A stretch of 64,000 nucleotides of DNA from assembly GCA_964036315.1 (NCBI GenBank), contig OZ038480.1:15920655-15984654 (forward strand), in the 5' to 3' direction. Of the stretch, positions 23,195-34,423 are shown piece after piece. Position numbers and translations under genes: made by a program. The notes beneath the pieces are model-generated. The model saw only the letters and a program-made list of their open reading frames with translations, had not been told where the DNA came from and did no database searches. Each line of letters starts with the position of its first letter. Position 1 is the first letter of the stretch. This DNA is from Acanthosepion esculentum. Lineage: Eukaryota; Mollusca; Cephalopoda; Sepiida; Sepiidae.

Positions 23195-23800
23195 TGAAGG
23201 AATTTTGCTGACGTCACGATTTTCTCAGTTTAGCAACAAGAAGTTGCTTTGACACTTGAACAATTTCGGCGGCATACCTAGGTGACCCATCCTGGCGGCT
23301 TAAGAATTAACAACAAGACGACTCTCTCCGCAAAGCAACACTCAACCCTTTTGCAAATACCAAGGTTAAGGGTGAAATCACCACCATCCAATCAGTTTCT
23401 TTAAATCTATCGCCATGAGGACCCTGCGAGGCCTATTTAAGGAGTAAAAAAAAAAAAAAAAGCTCACAAGACAGTCTGACATCTCTCTGACATCTCTTTG
23501 ACTTCGGACAGACATCAATTCAGTTGTGTCTCTGCATGCGGACAGAGCGCAACTGAGAAATAATGAGATATTCCCGGTCCTGAGGAACCGCTGCCCGCGG
23601 CAGCAAGTCCTTTATTGCATTAAAGAGGGAGAGGTGGTAGCAATACCGTCGCCAGCACAAACGACTGTTGCGGGAGCTCGGGCATTCGCGCTTGGGCTCT
23701 TCACGTTAAAGGACCTTGTGTTACATACCGTCACCAGTTGGCAGGGGGCGTTAAATACTGAGTAGACTATTACTACCTTCGTGACATATTGTCGCCCCCG
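23195..23800 (+). mobile_element. LTR-retrotransposon solo LTR (candidate)
   Basis: A GC-richer block with a TATA-like ctatttaagga near 23433, a repeated tctgacatctct segment after it, and a right end (gtgacatattgtcgccccc, 23781-23799) that looks like an LTR/primer-binding-site junction. It resembles the end of the 49000-49166 LTR region (cacatattg followed by a GC-rich word). No gag/pol follows, so it is probably a solo LTR or decayed remnant. Confidence 0.5.
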
Positions 23801-24049
23801 GCCTAAATTCCTGGTCCTGCGGGAAAAGTGAACAAATCCGGATTCAAACCCAAGTTATTATCAATGATTCCACAGACAAATTCATAGTCACATCAAGACC
23901 CAAGAATCTTTTCATTCAAATAGAATTGTGATACAGGAAAGCCTCTTTCGAAGTGAAGTATTGTTTATTCCTACTATCCTATTTTCTATATTTGAATTTT
24001 TTCAGTTATTTGCCCTTTTTATGTAAATCAACAATAATGAATACTAAAT

Positions 24050-24340
24050 GTCCGAGATGTACGAATACTGAATGTCCGAGAAATTTTCATAGAAAATATG
24101 CGTCCTCCGACAGGAATCGAACCTGTACGGAACCGTCATATAGCCTGATGTGCTTTTACCGATTGAGTCACAGAGGAGCGTTTCAGTTAGCAAGGTCGAT
24201 TTTACTTTTCTTAAACTACAATTCTCCATGATTTTCTCTCGTACATTCATATCTGCTCGATGCGTATCCAAATATAAACAAATGACGTCACACATTATGA
24301 AATGGACAAAATTCGACAATTATTTTAAGACATTTTTTAT
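24050..24340 (-). repeat. tRNA-derived SINE (family C), second copy
   Basis: Reverse strand: B box GGTTCGATTCC at 24115-24125 with an A-box-like head near 24150-24170. It aligns with 18465-18740 through the tRNA-like part and the tail (atgattttctct...tatctgctcgatgcgtatc). Confidence 0.7.
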
Positions 24341-24415
24341 GTTTATACGTTCTTTTTATAGAATCATAAAAAATGTCTTAAAATAATTGTTGGACTTTGT
24401 CCATTTCATAATACA
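24299..24415. repeat. Palindrome at the tail of a SINE-C copy
   Basis: Arms of about 45 bases: aaatggacaaaattcgaca... at 24300 and ...tggactttgtccatttcat ending about 24410, with a spacer near 30 bases. The same arm word occurs at 18700 and 46740, so it belongs to a family. Confidence 0.65.
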
Positions 24416-24739
24416 TATATTTATTAACCACTTATGGAAGATAACTGAAAAATTTGTATATAAAAATGACTTTTTTTCCTTAAAGAATTTCCTTTTTCTA
24501 TGTCTATTTCAATACGTCTGCTACAATGGTAGAAGTGAGTATACTTTTATTTCCTCTCATTTCCTGATCTAGTCCTTTTCAGGTTGACGACTCGACTCGT
24601 AAGAGGATGTACATCTAACTTTTGTCGATTTCTCTCCCTGTTTCTGTTTTGTCACATTGACCTACTACGTACCGGTCAAAAATATTGTAACGGAATATTC
24701 ATGATCAATATAATAATAAACTTGCAGCATCTTCTGCAA

Positions 24740-25370
24740 GAAAAGTAGGTTCACTGTGTCGTGCCAAAAGGTTTTTATCGTCAGAGTCCATCTTATACAT
24801 CTACAAATCTACCATTCGCCTATGCATTGTTGCCATATTTGGTCCGGTGCCCCTGCTGTTCATCTCGTGGTTCTCGACAAAATCCAAACAAGCATCTGCA
24901 ATATAATCGGTCCTGACTTGACATCTCGACTTCAGTCACTTTCTCATAGACGTAACGTGGCTTCCCTCTGTCTTTTCTACAAATATTTTCATGGCAACTG
25001 TTCTGATGAGCTATCTTACCTGATGCCCCGACTACATTTAAACGTGCTACTAGATTAACATCTAGGTTCAACCCTTTTACTGTTGAAATAGTTAAATACA
25101 ACCGCCACTTCTACTCCAGCAGTTACTTTTCTCGCGCTTCCAGACAGTGAAACTCCCTTCCTCTTACTCGCTTCCCTGATAACTACAATCTTCAAAAATT
25201 TAAATGTAACGTCAATCGCCATCTTCTGTTGTCTTGATCCCCGTTCTTTTATCCTTTTCTCAATCCACCCCCCTATACTCAGTCTTTTCTCTTACTTTCA
25301 CTCTCTGTTACCCCACTTCGTACTAGTGGTACTCCCGCCTTGCTTAGGGTGAAATACTTTTAAAAAAAAC
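24740..25370 (+). mobile_element. CR1/Jockey-type LINE 3' end with A-rich tail
   Basis: The + strand reads, with stops, IWSGAPAVHLVVLDKIQT, NIIGPDLTSRLQSLSHRRN, ASLCLFYKYFHGNCSDEL and PRLHLNVL, the C-terminal end of the same LINE protein seen inverted at 44885-45960. It ends at gcttagggtgaaatactttt followed by an A-rich tail near 25360. Confidence 0.8.
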
Positions 25371-25699
25371 AATAAAAATTTTGTTTAGTAGCCATTTACA
25401 CATTTCCTCTGTGAACGTTTATAATATATAAATGCTAAATGACAGTTATTTTCTGAACTCAAAGAAACAAATCTTCTATAGAATTTGAAGTTGCCTAAAT
25501 ACAAAGTCCTTCGACCACATCCACTTATCGCTAAATACTAAATTCATAATTCAAAGAAAGATGTGAAAAGAGGACGAACGAGAAGAGAAAAAAAAAGAGA
25601 AAACTGAAACATTGTTGGAAAAAAGAAAATTGATTCTTTTGACCGAATGTCCAAACGTTGTCATAAAAATATATCCGTCGGAATTTTGAAATTTCTTAC

Positions 25700-25786
25700 C
25701 TTTTCAAATCTAGTTTTCAAAGATTTTTTTCTCCAGTAGACAATATAGCCAATATTCTGACCTGCCTGTTCTCCGGGATCAAGAGG
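25700..25786 (-). CDS. Cont: Contactin exon 10: middle of FN3-2
   Basis: Acceptor atttcag, donor gtaaga; phase 0 at both ends, 29 codons. It encodes PLDPGEQAGQNIGYIVYWR and ends KTRFEK. G-Y-I-V-Y-W-R is strand C and matches the F-G-Y-V-V-A-F-R of vertebrate contactin FN3-2. Being 87 nt and phase 0-0 it could be skipped without a frameshift, but that would destroy the domain core. Confidence 0.93.
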
Positions 25787-26780
25787 CTGAAATAAATAAG
25801 AAAAGAAAACCAGAAAATATTTTTTTCTTTTTTTTCTTATCATCATCATCATCATCATCATCATCAACAGCAAACAAACCAACGCCTTGATGCTATACCA
25901 GGAATAACTTCAAATCTAAGCTGACCTGAGATGTTAAAATGGACATTTTTTGTCTCCGTGAAATAAAATGGACTGCAGTAAATATCCATTTGAGTATCAC
26001 AGATTGGTTTGTCAGATCCAGTTGGGCGTGTACCCTACGGGCCGATGTACTGTCTATCTCTCTTCATGAGTGGGAGTAGTGTGACACCATGGGTGGAACA
26101 CCAACGTAGAAGAGAAAAATGTTTCTGTTTAATAGCCAGGGGAGGGGTTTCGAAGTATAGTCTTCTAAGCGACATCCACTTAGACCGAAAGGGAACGGAA
26201 GAGTAAATGAGTGGATGGGGACTTTTGGAGAACAAGTGACAACAAAAATGAACATAGAACGTATCCAGTTGCTGATCTATATCGACAGTCACGATTGGTC
26301 TGGATTGAGCTTAAGCGCTTATGAGTTGCTTTTATTAAAAGCTCTCTCCATATCGCACATATTTGGCTGTGATACATGTACCTGGTATACCCTTATCAGA
26401 ATGGGTGTCAGATGGGGTACATTGGGTCACGTAAATTTATATCCCAGATATATTAGCACGGTGCTCTCTCAAATAATACTACTACTAATAATAATAGAAA
26501 AGCCCAGGTATATAATATTTCTCAATAAAATCTCTCTCAAATTCTCATCGAAAGGGACATTTATATAGTAAGGAGTCTTTTAATGCAAATTATTTAAACA
26601 TCAGTGACAGATTTTAACTGGCTTCCATCATTTGGTGTATGCCAGTATGTTACTTTAATTTTGTCTAACCGTATAAACATATCAAAATCGATATTGAAAG
26701 CCGATACATTTTCGATAATATAGGCATGGGGTGATGATCCCAGTATGTGGCCCAAAATCTCTGAGTTGAAACTGTTCGGA
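25787..26780. other. Intron, no assigned feature
   Basis: A (CAT)n tract occurs at about 25841-25864. Overlapping short frames in both directions at 26010-26570 show no motif I recognise. Confidence 0.45.
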
Positions 26781-26789
26781 ATTTGCTGA

Positions 26790-27000
26790 TGGTTGTGCTA
26801 GCATGAAGTCACAAGTCATCATGACCGAGGGCTTCCTTGTTCAATTACTGAGCACGCTAGATAATGCGCTCTCTCCCAGAAACTGTAACTAAGGTCCGTT
26901 CAGCACAGATGCAGTAAAAGCCACAGGTTTGCTCTGTAGGTGTTGAAGAAACACAAATATGCCTGAGCAGGCGTTTACAAACGGGATTAGTTAATCACAT
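26790..27000 (+). repeat. SINE family A, 5'-truncated copy
   Basis: agcatgaagtcacaagtcat, then agaaactgtaactaaggtcc and a gtaggtgttgaagaaacaca-like end, match the body of the 35661 SINE. Confidence 0.7.
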
Positions 27001-27369
27001 GAATTCAAGTTTTTATTTTCCATATTTGAATATAATATAAATGTTTAATGGGAGTTTTAAAAATATTTTAAAATTACTTTTTTTTTATCATGGTTCGAAT
27101 AATTTTGTATTTCTCATGTTAAAAATTACGCACAGGATTTTAAAATTATAATAATTATCATAAGGTTGGAAAGAAAGTACTGTCACATTTGAAGATGATA
27201 AAGAAACAAATACTTCTTTGTTCTCAATTGATATACTTAATCAAAATAATATTTCCCCTCATTATTGATAACGTAATTCTTTCTATTTGTCAAATTGTTG
27301 ATTCCTCGTGTGTAAAATTCTTCAGGCTTAAATATAAAGAAACACTCGGTTTTGACCTATTCATAAACT

Positions 27370-27710
27370 GTTTTCTTGCAGAAACATATTGCAATGATCT
27401 GAAAAGGTAATTGACAGATGGAGCAAAGCCAGGAGAGTGAGGAGGATGAGGCAAAATCTTTTATATTTAGTGCCATAATCTTTTCCTGGCTAGGACAATA
27501 GTCTTGCAGTATCGTGTAAGAACAACACGTTTTTACGATTGACCAATGATGAGTAATCTTGAGCACTTTTTTGTACAACGCTTCCAATTGACGATAAAAC
27601 ATCTCCGCATTAACTGTTTCTTGTTGGTTTAGCATATCCCACCAAACATAGACCATAACATTTTTCGTGTTTAGTCCTAGTTTGGGGATGCATTCTCCTT
27701 TTTTCAATGG
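27370..27710 (-). mobile_element. Mariner transposase fragment, decayed
   Basis: The reverse strand reads NVMVYVWWDMLN, AEMFYRQLEALYKK and, after a frameshift, HPPHSPGFAPS and LFRSLQY. These correspond to the V-W-W-D segment and the HPPYSPDLAPSDYHLF region of mariner transposases. Catalytic residues in the last motif are altered (D to G or V), so it is inactive. Confidence 0.75.
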
Positions 27711-27729
27711 GTGATGCGATAATAGGGTT

Positions 27730-28171
27730 TGTGACGTACGGTCACCGTTAATAATTAAGTATAACTCAAGACATCAATGTCAAGATAAAAAAATATTTAA
27801 TTACAGCCACAAATAAATACTTTACAAGAACAAAGAAGTAAAAGTTAACCAAAGATAATTAACCATTTCAGTGAATACCTTGTTAGTAGCACGGCTCGGC
27901 TTAACGTCCGGTAAATCCCAAATCAAAACCTCAAATCATCGACGCACAATAATTCACACTAACTCGACTGGATAGTTCCATACAATAATCACTGCAGTCA
28001 GTAGCCTGACACCGCCAGGCGTATCAATATACGCCTGGCGGAAAACATATATTCATAAATCCAGAGTGTCACGCTCGAACCTCGGTGTCAGTAGTTACCT
28101 ATTTTGATCTTGTATGACAATAGGTAAGCGTAAAAATAACCCATTCACACTCAGCATTCCCTGCTGCTACA
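27730..28171 (-). mobile_element. Candidate solo LTR
   Basis: Read on the reverse strand it begins TGTAGCAGCAGGG and ends ACCGTACGTCACA, i.e. TG...CA termini, 442 bp. It contains a perfect 13-bp hairpin at 28012-28041. I see no matching target duplication or second copy, so the call is tentative. Confidence 0.4.
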
Positions 28172-28492
28172 GATTTTTGTTTAAAGTTTTACGGAAAAGG
28201 TATTTAGTGAGGGGCCCAAAGCAAGTATTCTGCTGAGGGCTAGAGTTTGGTTCACACAGCACTGTTCCTATGATTAATGAGATTTAAATCTTGATATTGT
28301 TTGTAAACCTTACAAATCATTTGATGGCATCTACAAATGTCAGCAGAGAATTACCTTCCATCAAGACATGTACGATAAACAGCGCATCAAGCAACCAAAC
28401 AATAAACAACGTTTTATGTTCATTGTCAAATGTTTTTGTTTCCCTTTTGTAAATTGAGATTATATAAAAACAAAGTATCAAAAACAACTGAC

Positions 28493-28587
28493 CTTCCAAG
28501 TAATAGTCAAGACACCCACGCTGCCTCCTCCTCCACCAAGGTGACTCGGAGACTTCTGGGGTGGGGCTGACGGAGTGCGGTAAACAA
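28493..28587 (-). CDS. Cont: Contactin exon 9: start of FN3-2
   Basis: Acceptor ttattgcag, donor gtcagt. Phase 1 in, phase 0 out. It encodes VVYRTPSAPPQKSPSHLGGG, then GGSVGVLTITWK. The glycine run followed by L-T-I-T-W parallels the V-N-G-G-G-G-S-x-x-E-L-V-I-T-W of vertebrate contactin FN3-2, a distinctive family landmark. Confidence 0.94.
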
Positions 28588-28989
28588 CTGCAATAAAAAA
28601 CGCGAAGATCTGATGTGTTTCGTTTTGTCATTTTCAAAATCTTTATTAAAAATAATTAAGTTGGACACCAAATACTAATCCATAAAACACAAGAGAGATT
28701 TGAAATTTCTTTACAATCTTTTTAAAAAAATAGAAATTAGGATACTTTTTAAAGCGTTTTAGTGCCAAGAAAAATGTAGTGATGTACACACTGACGTCAC
28801 ATAAAGACGTTAAATTTTTGCAATAACATGGAACTATACAATTCTGTATATACAACGTGTGAAAGTATGTGCGATACCCTACCCTCGTCAGCCGCCAACC
28901 AGGGAAGGTAACATAGTTTCGGTGGCTAAGTTGGTACTGCCGCCCATGGCGCCACCAGCAGCTTTTGCCACCGGAGAGAGTATTGTTTT

Positions 28990-29007
28990 TGTATACGTGT
29001 CAGTCTC

Positions 29008-29060
<53 letters not shown>
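28990..29060. repeat. (CA)n microsatellite
   Basis: About 24 CA repeats (29011-29059) followed by TATATA. Confidence 0.95.
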
Positions 29061-29066
<6 letters not shown>

Positions 29067-29129
29067 TTAACAAATTAGGATATTACGCTACCTTGGTTTC
29101 ACCCTTTTGGTATCCTCGGGCGATATAGG

Positions 29130-29640
29130 CCGAAATATATATAATTGTGTATTTGGACAGTAATCCTTCTTTTATAAAAGTTTCATTAAAGACAACTGAT
29201 AAGGTCCAGGGATTAAACTTTTTATTCAATTTTTCTTGTGTTCGGGTAAGAGTTTGCATTTCTGGACATAAAGTATGTAAAAACTGTCCAAATGTGCTAT
29301 ATATCCGAGCGTGCTAGTCTATTTATGTTTGGAAATAATAATAATAAACACACCAATTCTTTCTGCTACCGCAGTTTCCACTAATAAATGTTCTATATAT
29401 CCGAGCGCTTTCGGCTATTCTTTTTATCAATTATCAAGGATGTTTTTTTTTTACTGAATATGGAGATTTTTTTTATATATGTGTATCTCTAGTGATGGGG
29501 ATATTTTTTCCAAATATAAATAGCCGAGCACGCTTGGATATATAGATCATTTGGACAGTTTTCACAGACTTTATGTTCAGAAATGAAAACATTTATACGA
29601 ACACGAGAAATATAAAAAGCTTAACCGCAGTACCTTGTCA
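29130..29640. repeat. Penelope-element-associated repeat block with inverted ends
   Basis: Left end (29160-29300: ctttataaaagtttcattaaag... then ctgtccaaatg) and right end (29540-29645: catttggacagtttt... then ctttaatgaaac) are approximate reverse complements. Internal words (ctatatatccgagcg) occur three times. Related pieces are at 2700-3100, 3650-4030 and 33500-33570. It lies 1 kb before the Penelope-like relic. Confidence 0.5.
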
Positions 29641-29655
29641 GTTGTCTTTAATGAA

Positions 29656-29657
<2 letters not shown>

Positions 29658-29710
<53 letters not shown>

Positions 29711-29713
29711 CTA

Positions 29714-29768
<55 letters not shown>
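29658..29768. repeat. (TA)n(TG)n compound microsatellite
   Basis: TA repeats 29659-29703, then TG repeats 29718-29767. Confidence 0.95.
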
Positions 29769-29770
<2 letters not shown>

Positions 29771-30268
29771 ATTCAAGATGGAGGTGTATACCAAATTATT
29801 TTCTTCTTCTGTTTTTTCTATGCTTTCCATTTTCATTTTTTATATAAGTTAGTTTTGGACTTTTGTAGCCACTATTTTTTAGAGCTTTATTATAGAAATT
29901 AATATGTTCATAGAAAATCTTCTCATTTGCTGAATTTGTACTTATTCTTTTTCGATAAAGGTATATGCTTAATTATACATGGAGGATGATTAGATTTAGG
30001 GTGTATATACAAAGGATTTGTATTTTTTTTATAAGGTATGTATACATTTTTCATTAAATCTAATGTTATATCAAGGAAGTTTACTTTTTTAATTTAGTGC
30101 TTACCGTAATTTTTAAGTTCAGGTACTTAAATTGTTTATATAATATCTTTCTAATTTTATCTATTTTAATATTTATGCTCTGTAAATTTACATTGAGCAC
30201 TGTTTTGTAAAAATAAAAATATCAATAAGAACACTGGATTATATATCTTACTGTTCTTTCTTTTTCTT

Positions 30269-30309
<41 letters not shown>

Positions 30310-30318
30310 AACATTCGT

Positions 30319-30356
30319 GGCCTGACGATTGCGTCTAGCATGAAACAGCCTGTCGC
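30319..30356 (+). ncRNA. Hammerhead-ribozyme-like motif upstream of Penelope-like relic
   Basis: Core CTGACGA (30322-30328), stem II TTGCGTCTAGCAT (TGC/GCA pairing), GAAAC (30342-30346), a short stem III ACA-GCC-TGT, and a GTC cleavage triplet ending at 30354. Outer bases GGC and GC can begin stem I. All invariant core bases of CUGANGA...GAAA are present. The Penelope-like relic starts about 40 bases later, the position where such ribozymes are reported in Penelope-like terminal repeats. Activity is not shown. Confidence 0.6.
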
Positions 30357-30394
30357 TTTTAAGTGTTGACTTCAATGTTCACTTTTATATATAT

Positions 30395-31510
30395 AGAGAG
30401 AGATGACGGTCTAATCCTTGTCCCTAATAGCAATGGCCCCTTGACTTCCAGCTTATATAAGAAGATAGTTAGGGCCTTCAAATACCTAGGCCTTAAGATT
30501 GAAATATCTTCCAACCTGAAAATAGTCAACCTTTTTGGATATTATACTCAACCTATCTAATGATACCTTTAAACCCTTCCATAAAGTTGATCAGACACCC
30601 CTATACATCAACATCCACTCTAACCACCCTAAATCTGTGAAAGATCACATCCCCAAAACTGTGAATACAAGAGTAAATAGGCTATCTAGCCAAAACATCT
30701 TTGAAGATAATAAATTTATATACAACCAGGCCCTCAAAAATAGTGGTTTTAGACAAGAATTAAACTTTAACGGAGAACTAGTAAATCAGAATAATAATAG
30801 AACTAAAAACAGAGAGAGGAAGGTAATATGGTTTAACCCATCGTATTGCAGGCTCTCTAACATTGATATAGGTAGTTTCTTTCTAAGATTAGTAGACACA
30901 CACTTTCATAATAAGCATCCACTACATAAAATTTTCAATAGGAAGACACTGAAAATTAGTTATTCATGCGTTATAAATATGGAGAAAATTATATCTTCCC
31001 ATAATTGTAGAATACTTAGAAACTACCATAGTAATGAAACTCAATCTAGTAACCCTACCTGCAATTGTAGGAATAAAGACCTTTGTCCAATCGTGGGTAA
31101 ATGTATGTATGAAAATGTAGTGTACGAGGCAACAATCTTCCCCGAGAAAAATATAAACCAGAAAAAAGATATATAGGTATATCCGCAGGTGATTAGAAGC
31201 AGCGTCTATACAACCATAGACGCTCTTTTAGATATAAATACCTCAAAAATCAAACTTCCTTATCCAAACACTACTGGGATCTTGTGGATAAGGGACTAAC
31301 CCCACTTTTCGAATGGAGATACTTATCAAGAACTAGAACCCCTAATAACTTCCGTGATTGGTGTGATCTGTGCATTGCGTAAAAAAAATTTATTATAAAA
31401 GATAAGAATCAAGATGAGTTGCTAAATCTTCGTAGTGAGATCTTCTCTAAATTTAGACATAAAAACGATTCAAAACATAAACACAGTTTTATAACGTGTT
31501 GTCGCTTGTG
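30395..31510 (+). mobile_element. Penelope-like element, 5'-truncated relic (RT end + GIY-YIG)
   Basis: The frame begins DDGLILVPNSNGPLTSSLY (end of the reverse transcriptase) and shifts near 30530. It continues SNHPKSVKDHIPKTVNTRVN, VIWFNPSYCRLSN, HKIFNRKTLKISYSC and the cysteine motif CNCRNKDLCPIVGKC. After a second shift near 31170 it reads RYIGISAGD...KQRLYNHRRSF, the YIG half of a GIY-YIG endonuclease, and ends near the CCR sequence at 31500. The cysteine linker plus GIY-YIG is diagnostic of Penelope-like retroelements. Most of the RT palm is absent and there are at least two frameshifts and a stop, so it is dead. Confidence 0.85.
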
Positions 31511-31994
31511 ACAGTTCCATCTTGGTTCAATAACATCGGGCATGACATTTTAATGGAATGACTATTTTGATTATCTATATGTATCATTGTGTATGTTTAT
31601 GTGATGCGCTATATATTTAAATTTTTTTATTTTATTTTTTTATTTTTTTTGTTTATTTTTATTTATGTGGTGATATATGTGTAAGTGGATATGTAGGTAG
31701 ACGTTTTCCCTAATAACTGATATGCAAAATCAGATAGTCTTATAATATTTATATACCTAGGTATATATGCAAACGTAAGAGATAGATACGCGTTAATCAC
31801 CCAGCCAGTTATTAATATTCTTAATGTTGTCTTCCTCAATGTTCTTGAAGTATAAATTAATTTAATTCCACCCGTATATTTTTATATGTTAAATGTATAT
31901 ATGGATGGATATGGTCCCTAAAACGTTTTTTTTAATTAATTTTTTGATTTTGAGAAAAATGTTTTAGCTTTTACATTTTGATTTTTATATATAA

Positions 31995-32043
31995 ATATGT
32001 ATATGTGCGTTCATGTGTGTGTATGTGTGTGTGTGTGTATGTG

Positions 32044-32129
<86 letters not shown>

Positions 32130-32600
32130 TATATATATGCGCATATGGATGTATGTTTGTAGGTAGATGTGTATGTAGATGTGTTTATATGTGTGTGTGT
32201 GCATGTTTAGGTATGTATGTATACATATATATCTGTATATGGGTGTATATGTACGTATGTATGTATATTTAGACGGATAGAGAGAGGGATACATTGTTTA
32301 TTTGTTTAGATGGGTGTGTGTATGTATTTGTATGGAGATGTATTAGGTTTTATGTATATATTGTTTATGTGCACGTATGTGTATGTCCGTATGTATATAT
32401 GTGTGTAGATGTATATATGTGTAGGAGTGGATGTGTATGGCTGTACGTGTTATGTATGCATGTGTATGTGTGTATGTGTATATATGTATATGTACATGTA
32501 TATGTATATATATATATAATATCTGTATATGTATGTATGTATATGTATGGATGTGTGTGTACACGCCTATATGTATGTATGTACGTGAAAATATAAATAT
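31995..32600. repeat. TATG/TGTA low-complexity array
   Basis: A 600-base tract of TA, TG and ATGTATG words with almost no other sequence, including pure (TA)n at 32047-32095 and (TG)n at 32096-32121. All open frames across it are Tyr/Val/Cys/Ile or Thr/His repeats and are not genes. Confidence 0.9.
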
Positions 32601-32959
32601 GTTGTTTTGTATGTGTGTATACGTATGTGCTTTTGAACATAGAAATACAGGTCCTTGCTGGATTAGATAATCGTTATTTTTATATGTTTATATTAAATTT
32701 GTAACCTGTAGTCGATATTACCTTTGTCAAATTTTCTTGATTACACAGCGGTCCTTTTATAAATGCCCTTCGGTTTTAGTGCCAAACCCCTTTTTCTTTT
32801 CCTCTCTCTCTCTCATCTTCTGAGCTTAAGATTATATCGTCTATTGTGTGTAGTGTGTATGTCATCACAAAATGTATACTCTTTTCCGGTGTATCTTTAA
32901 TGTATTAGACATTTGAAATTATACATATTTCTCTCACTTAAACCGTTTTTGACTTCCCT

Positions 32960-33265
32960 CTTTTAAAACTCCCCCCTTCATCTTTAGACCTTCCTGTCTG
33001 TTACCCCTCCCTATAGCTTTCATTTACTCTAGCATTCATCCCACACTCTCATACATACACTCTCACTAAATTTTATTTTTTATTCCCGGAGTTGTTTTTT
33101 CTGTTTACTTTTTGAATTTGTAGGTCTGATGAATTGGATCGTATTTACGATTCCAATGGAATAAATTATGACCATGGAATATTAGTGTTTAAGCCTTTTT
33201 ATTATATCCTTATTCTGTCCTGGCCATTGAGTTTTACCTGGATTCTATCCTCTTGGAATTATTTT
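32960..33265 (+). repeat. Second copy of the 4945-5347 element
   Basis: Shares cctatagctttcat, cactctcactaaattttatt, cccggagtt, aatttgtaggtctgatgaat and tggaatattagtgtttaagc with 5100-5340, and continues to tattctatcctcttggaatt, the inverse of 4945-4960. Only one arm is kept, so this copy does not fold back. Confidence 0.7.
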
Positions 33266-33337
33266 TTATACATATATATATATATATATATGTATGTGTA
33301 TGTATATATATTTATATATTTTTACCACTAATATTAT

Positions 33338-33459
<122 letters not shown>

Positions 33460-33954
33460 ATGATATGATAGTAGAAAAATGTTGTTCATGTATGCTTCTT
33501 ATAATGTCGGTTTAATGAAACATGCATAAATGAAGGATTGCTGCCTAAATGCACAATTTTTTATATGTAGATATAGTAGACCAATGAAATAAATTCGAGA
33601 GATAAATGAAGCAATAATAATGATAATAAAAATATTTATTGAGGATTACCTTTAGAAATTGTTAAGGAAGTGTACTTATGATAGATAAATTATTTTTAAA
33701 ATAATAATGACCGGCGTGTGGGTGATGTCGTTTAAAACAACTCTATAAATCAAGGTAAAAATAACACAAAGCTTTTTATTAAAGAAATCAGAAACACAAT
33801 TAAAAACTTATGGGAAAATGGCCCTTTTTAAATAAAACCGTGGATTAGACATACACGTGACAGTTAATGCAATTATTAAAATCCGCGCGATTAGATTTAG
33901 AATGGTGTATTTGTGTTGATGCAATTGTTAAAATAGTGAAAAGAAAAGACAAAC

Positions 33955-34095
33955 CAGACGGCCAACTCGGGTCTCCAAGTCCAAAGTCATTTACAGCTCT
34001 CACCCGAAATCTGTAGGAAGTACCAGGATTAAGACCACTCACTTGTACCATCCTTTTATCCTCGTTATCCACGAAAGTTGTCCTGTCGGGAATAT
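33955..34095 (-). CDS. Cont: Contactin exon 8: second half of FN3-1
   Basis: Acceptor attttcag; donor gtttgt (a non-optimal GT site, forced by the frame). Phase 1 at both ends. It encodes IPDRTTFVDNEDKRM, then VSGLNPGTSYRFRVRAVNDF and ends GDPSWPS. L-x-P-G-T-S-Y-R-F-R-V-R-A-V-N-x-x-G-x-G-x-P-S is the classic FN3 E-F-G segment. Confidence 0.95.
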
Positions 34096-34374
34096 CTGAA
34101 AATAACGAGTATCATAAATGAATATAATTGTGTCATCTATGAGAAGATTTGTTCCTTTAATTTTCTTATACAGTGATAAAGACTGCTACGTTTTACACTA
34201 CCAATCGTATTTGTAGCCACTTTGAAATACGTTGCAAGATTTCTAAAATTAATGCAAACATACAAGAGCCTACTTTTGAGCCAGAGCACAGAGAGCATGC
34301 AAAGACGGCTTTAAAGAAGACTAGGAAAGTTAGAAATGTTTTGTCAAGGTAAAATTTCCTGAAGTTCTTGGTAG

Positions 34375-34376
<2 letters not shown>

Positions 34377-34419
<43 letters not shown>
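34377..34419. repeat. (TA)n microsatellite
   Basis: Pure TA tract abutting the left arm of the 34418-34552 palindrome. Confidence 0.95.

Positions 34420-34423
<4 letters not shown>

Noticed and set aside
24115..24180. A possible tRNA gene with a perfect B box on the - strand
   Set aside because: Acceptor-stem pairing is poor, the A box is degenerate, and the same block with a common non-tRNA tail occurs at 18465-18740; it is a SINE head.
31971..32670. Long Tyr/Val/Cys and Thr/His frames on both strands
   Set aside because: Translations of TATG/TGTA low-complexity DNA.
33126..33175. A full hammerhead at the CTGATGA hairpin of the 32960-33265 repeat
   Set aside because: Stem II looks good but the GAAA half is GGAATAA and the base before the would-be stem I strand is G, which is not a permitted cleavage base.
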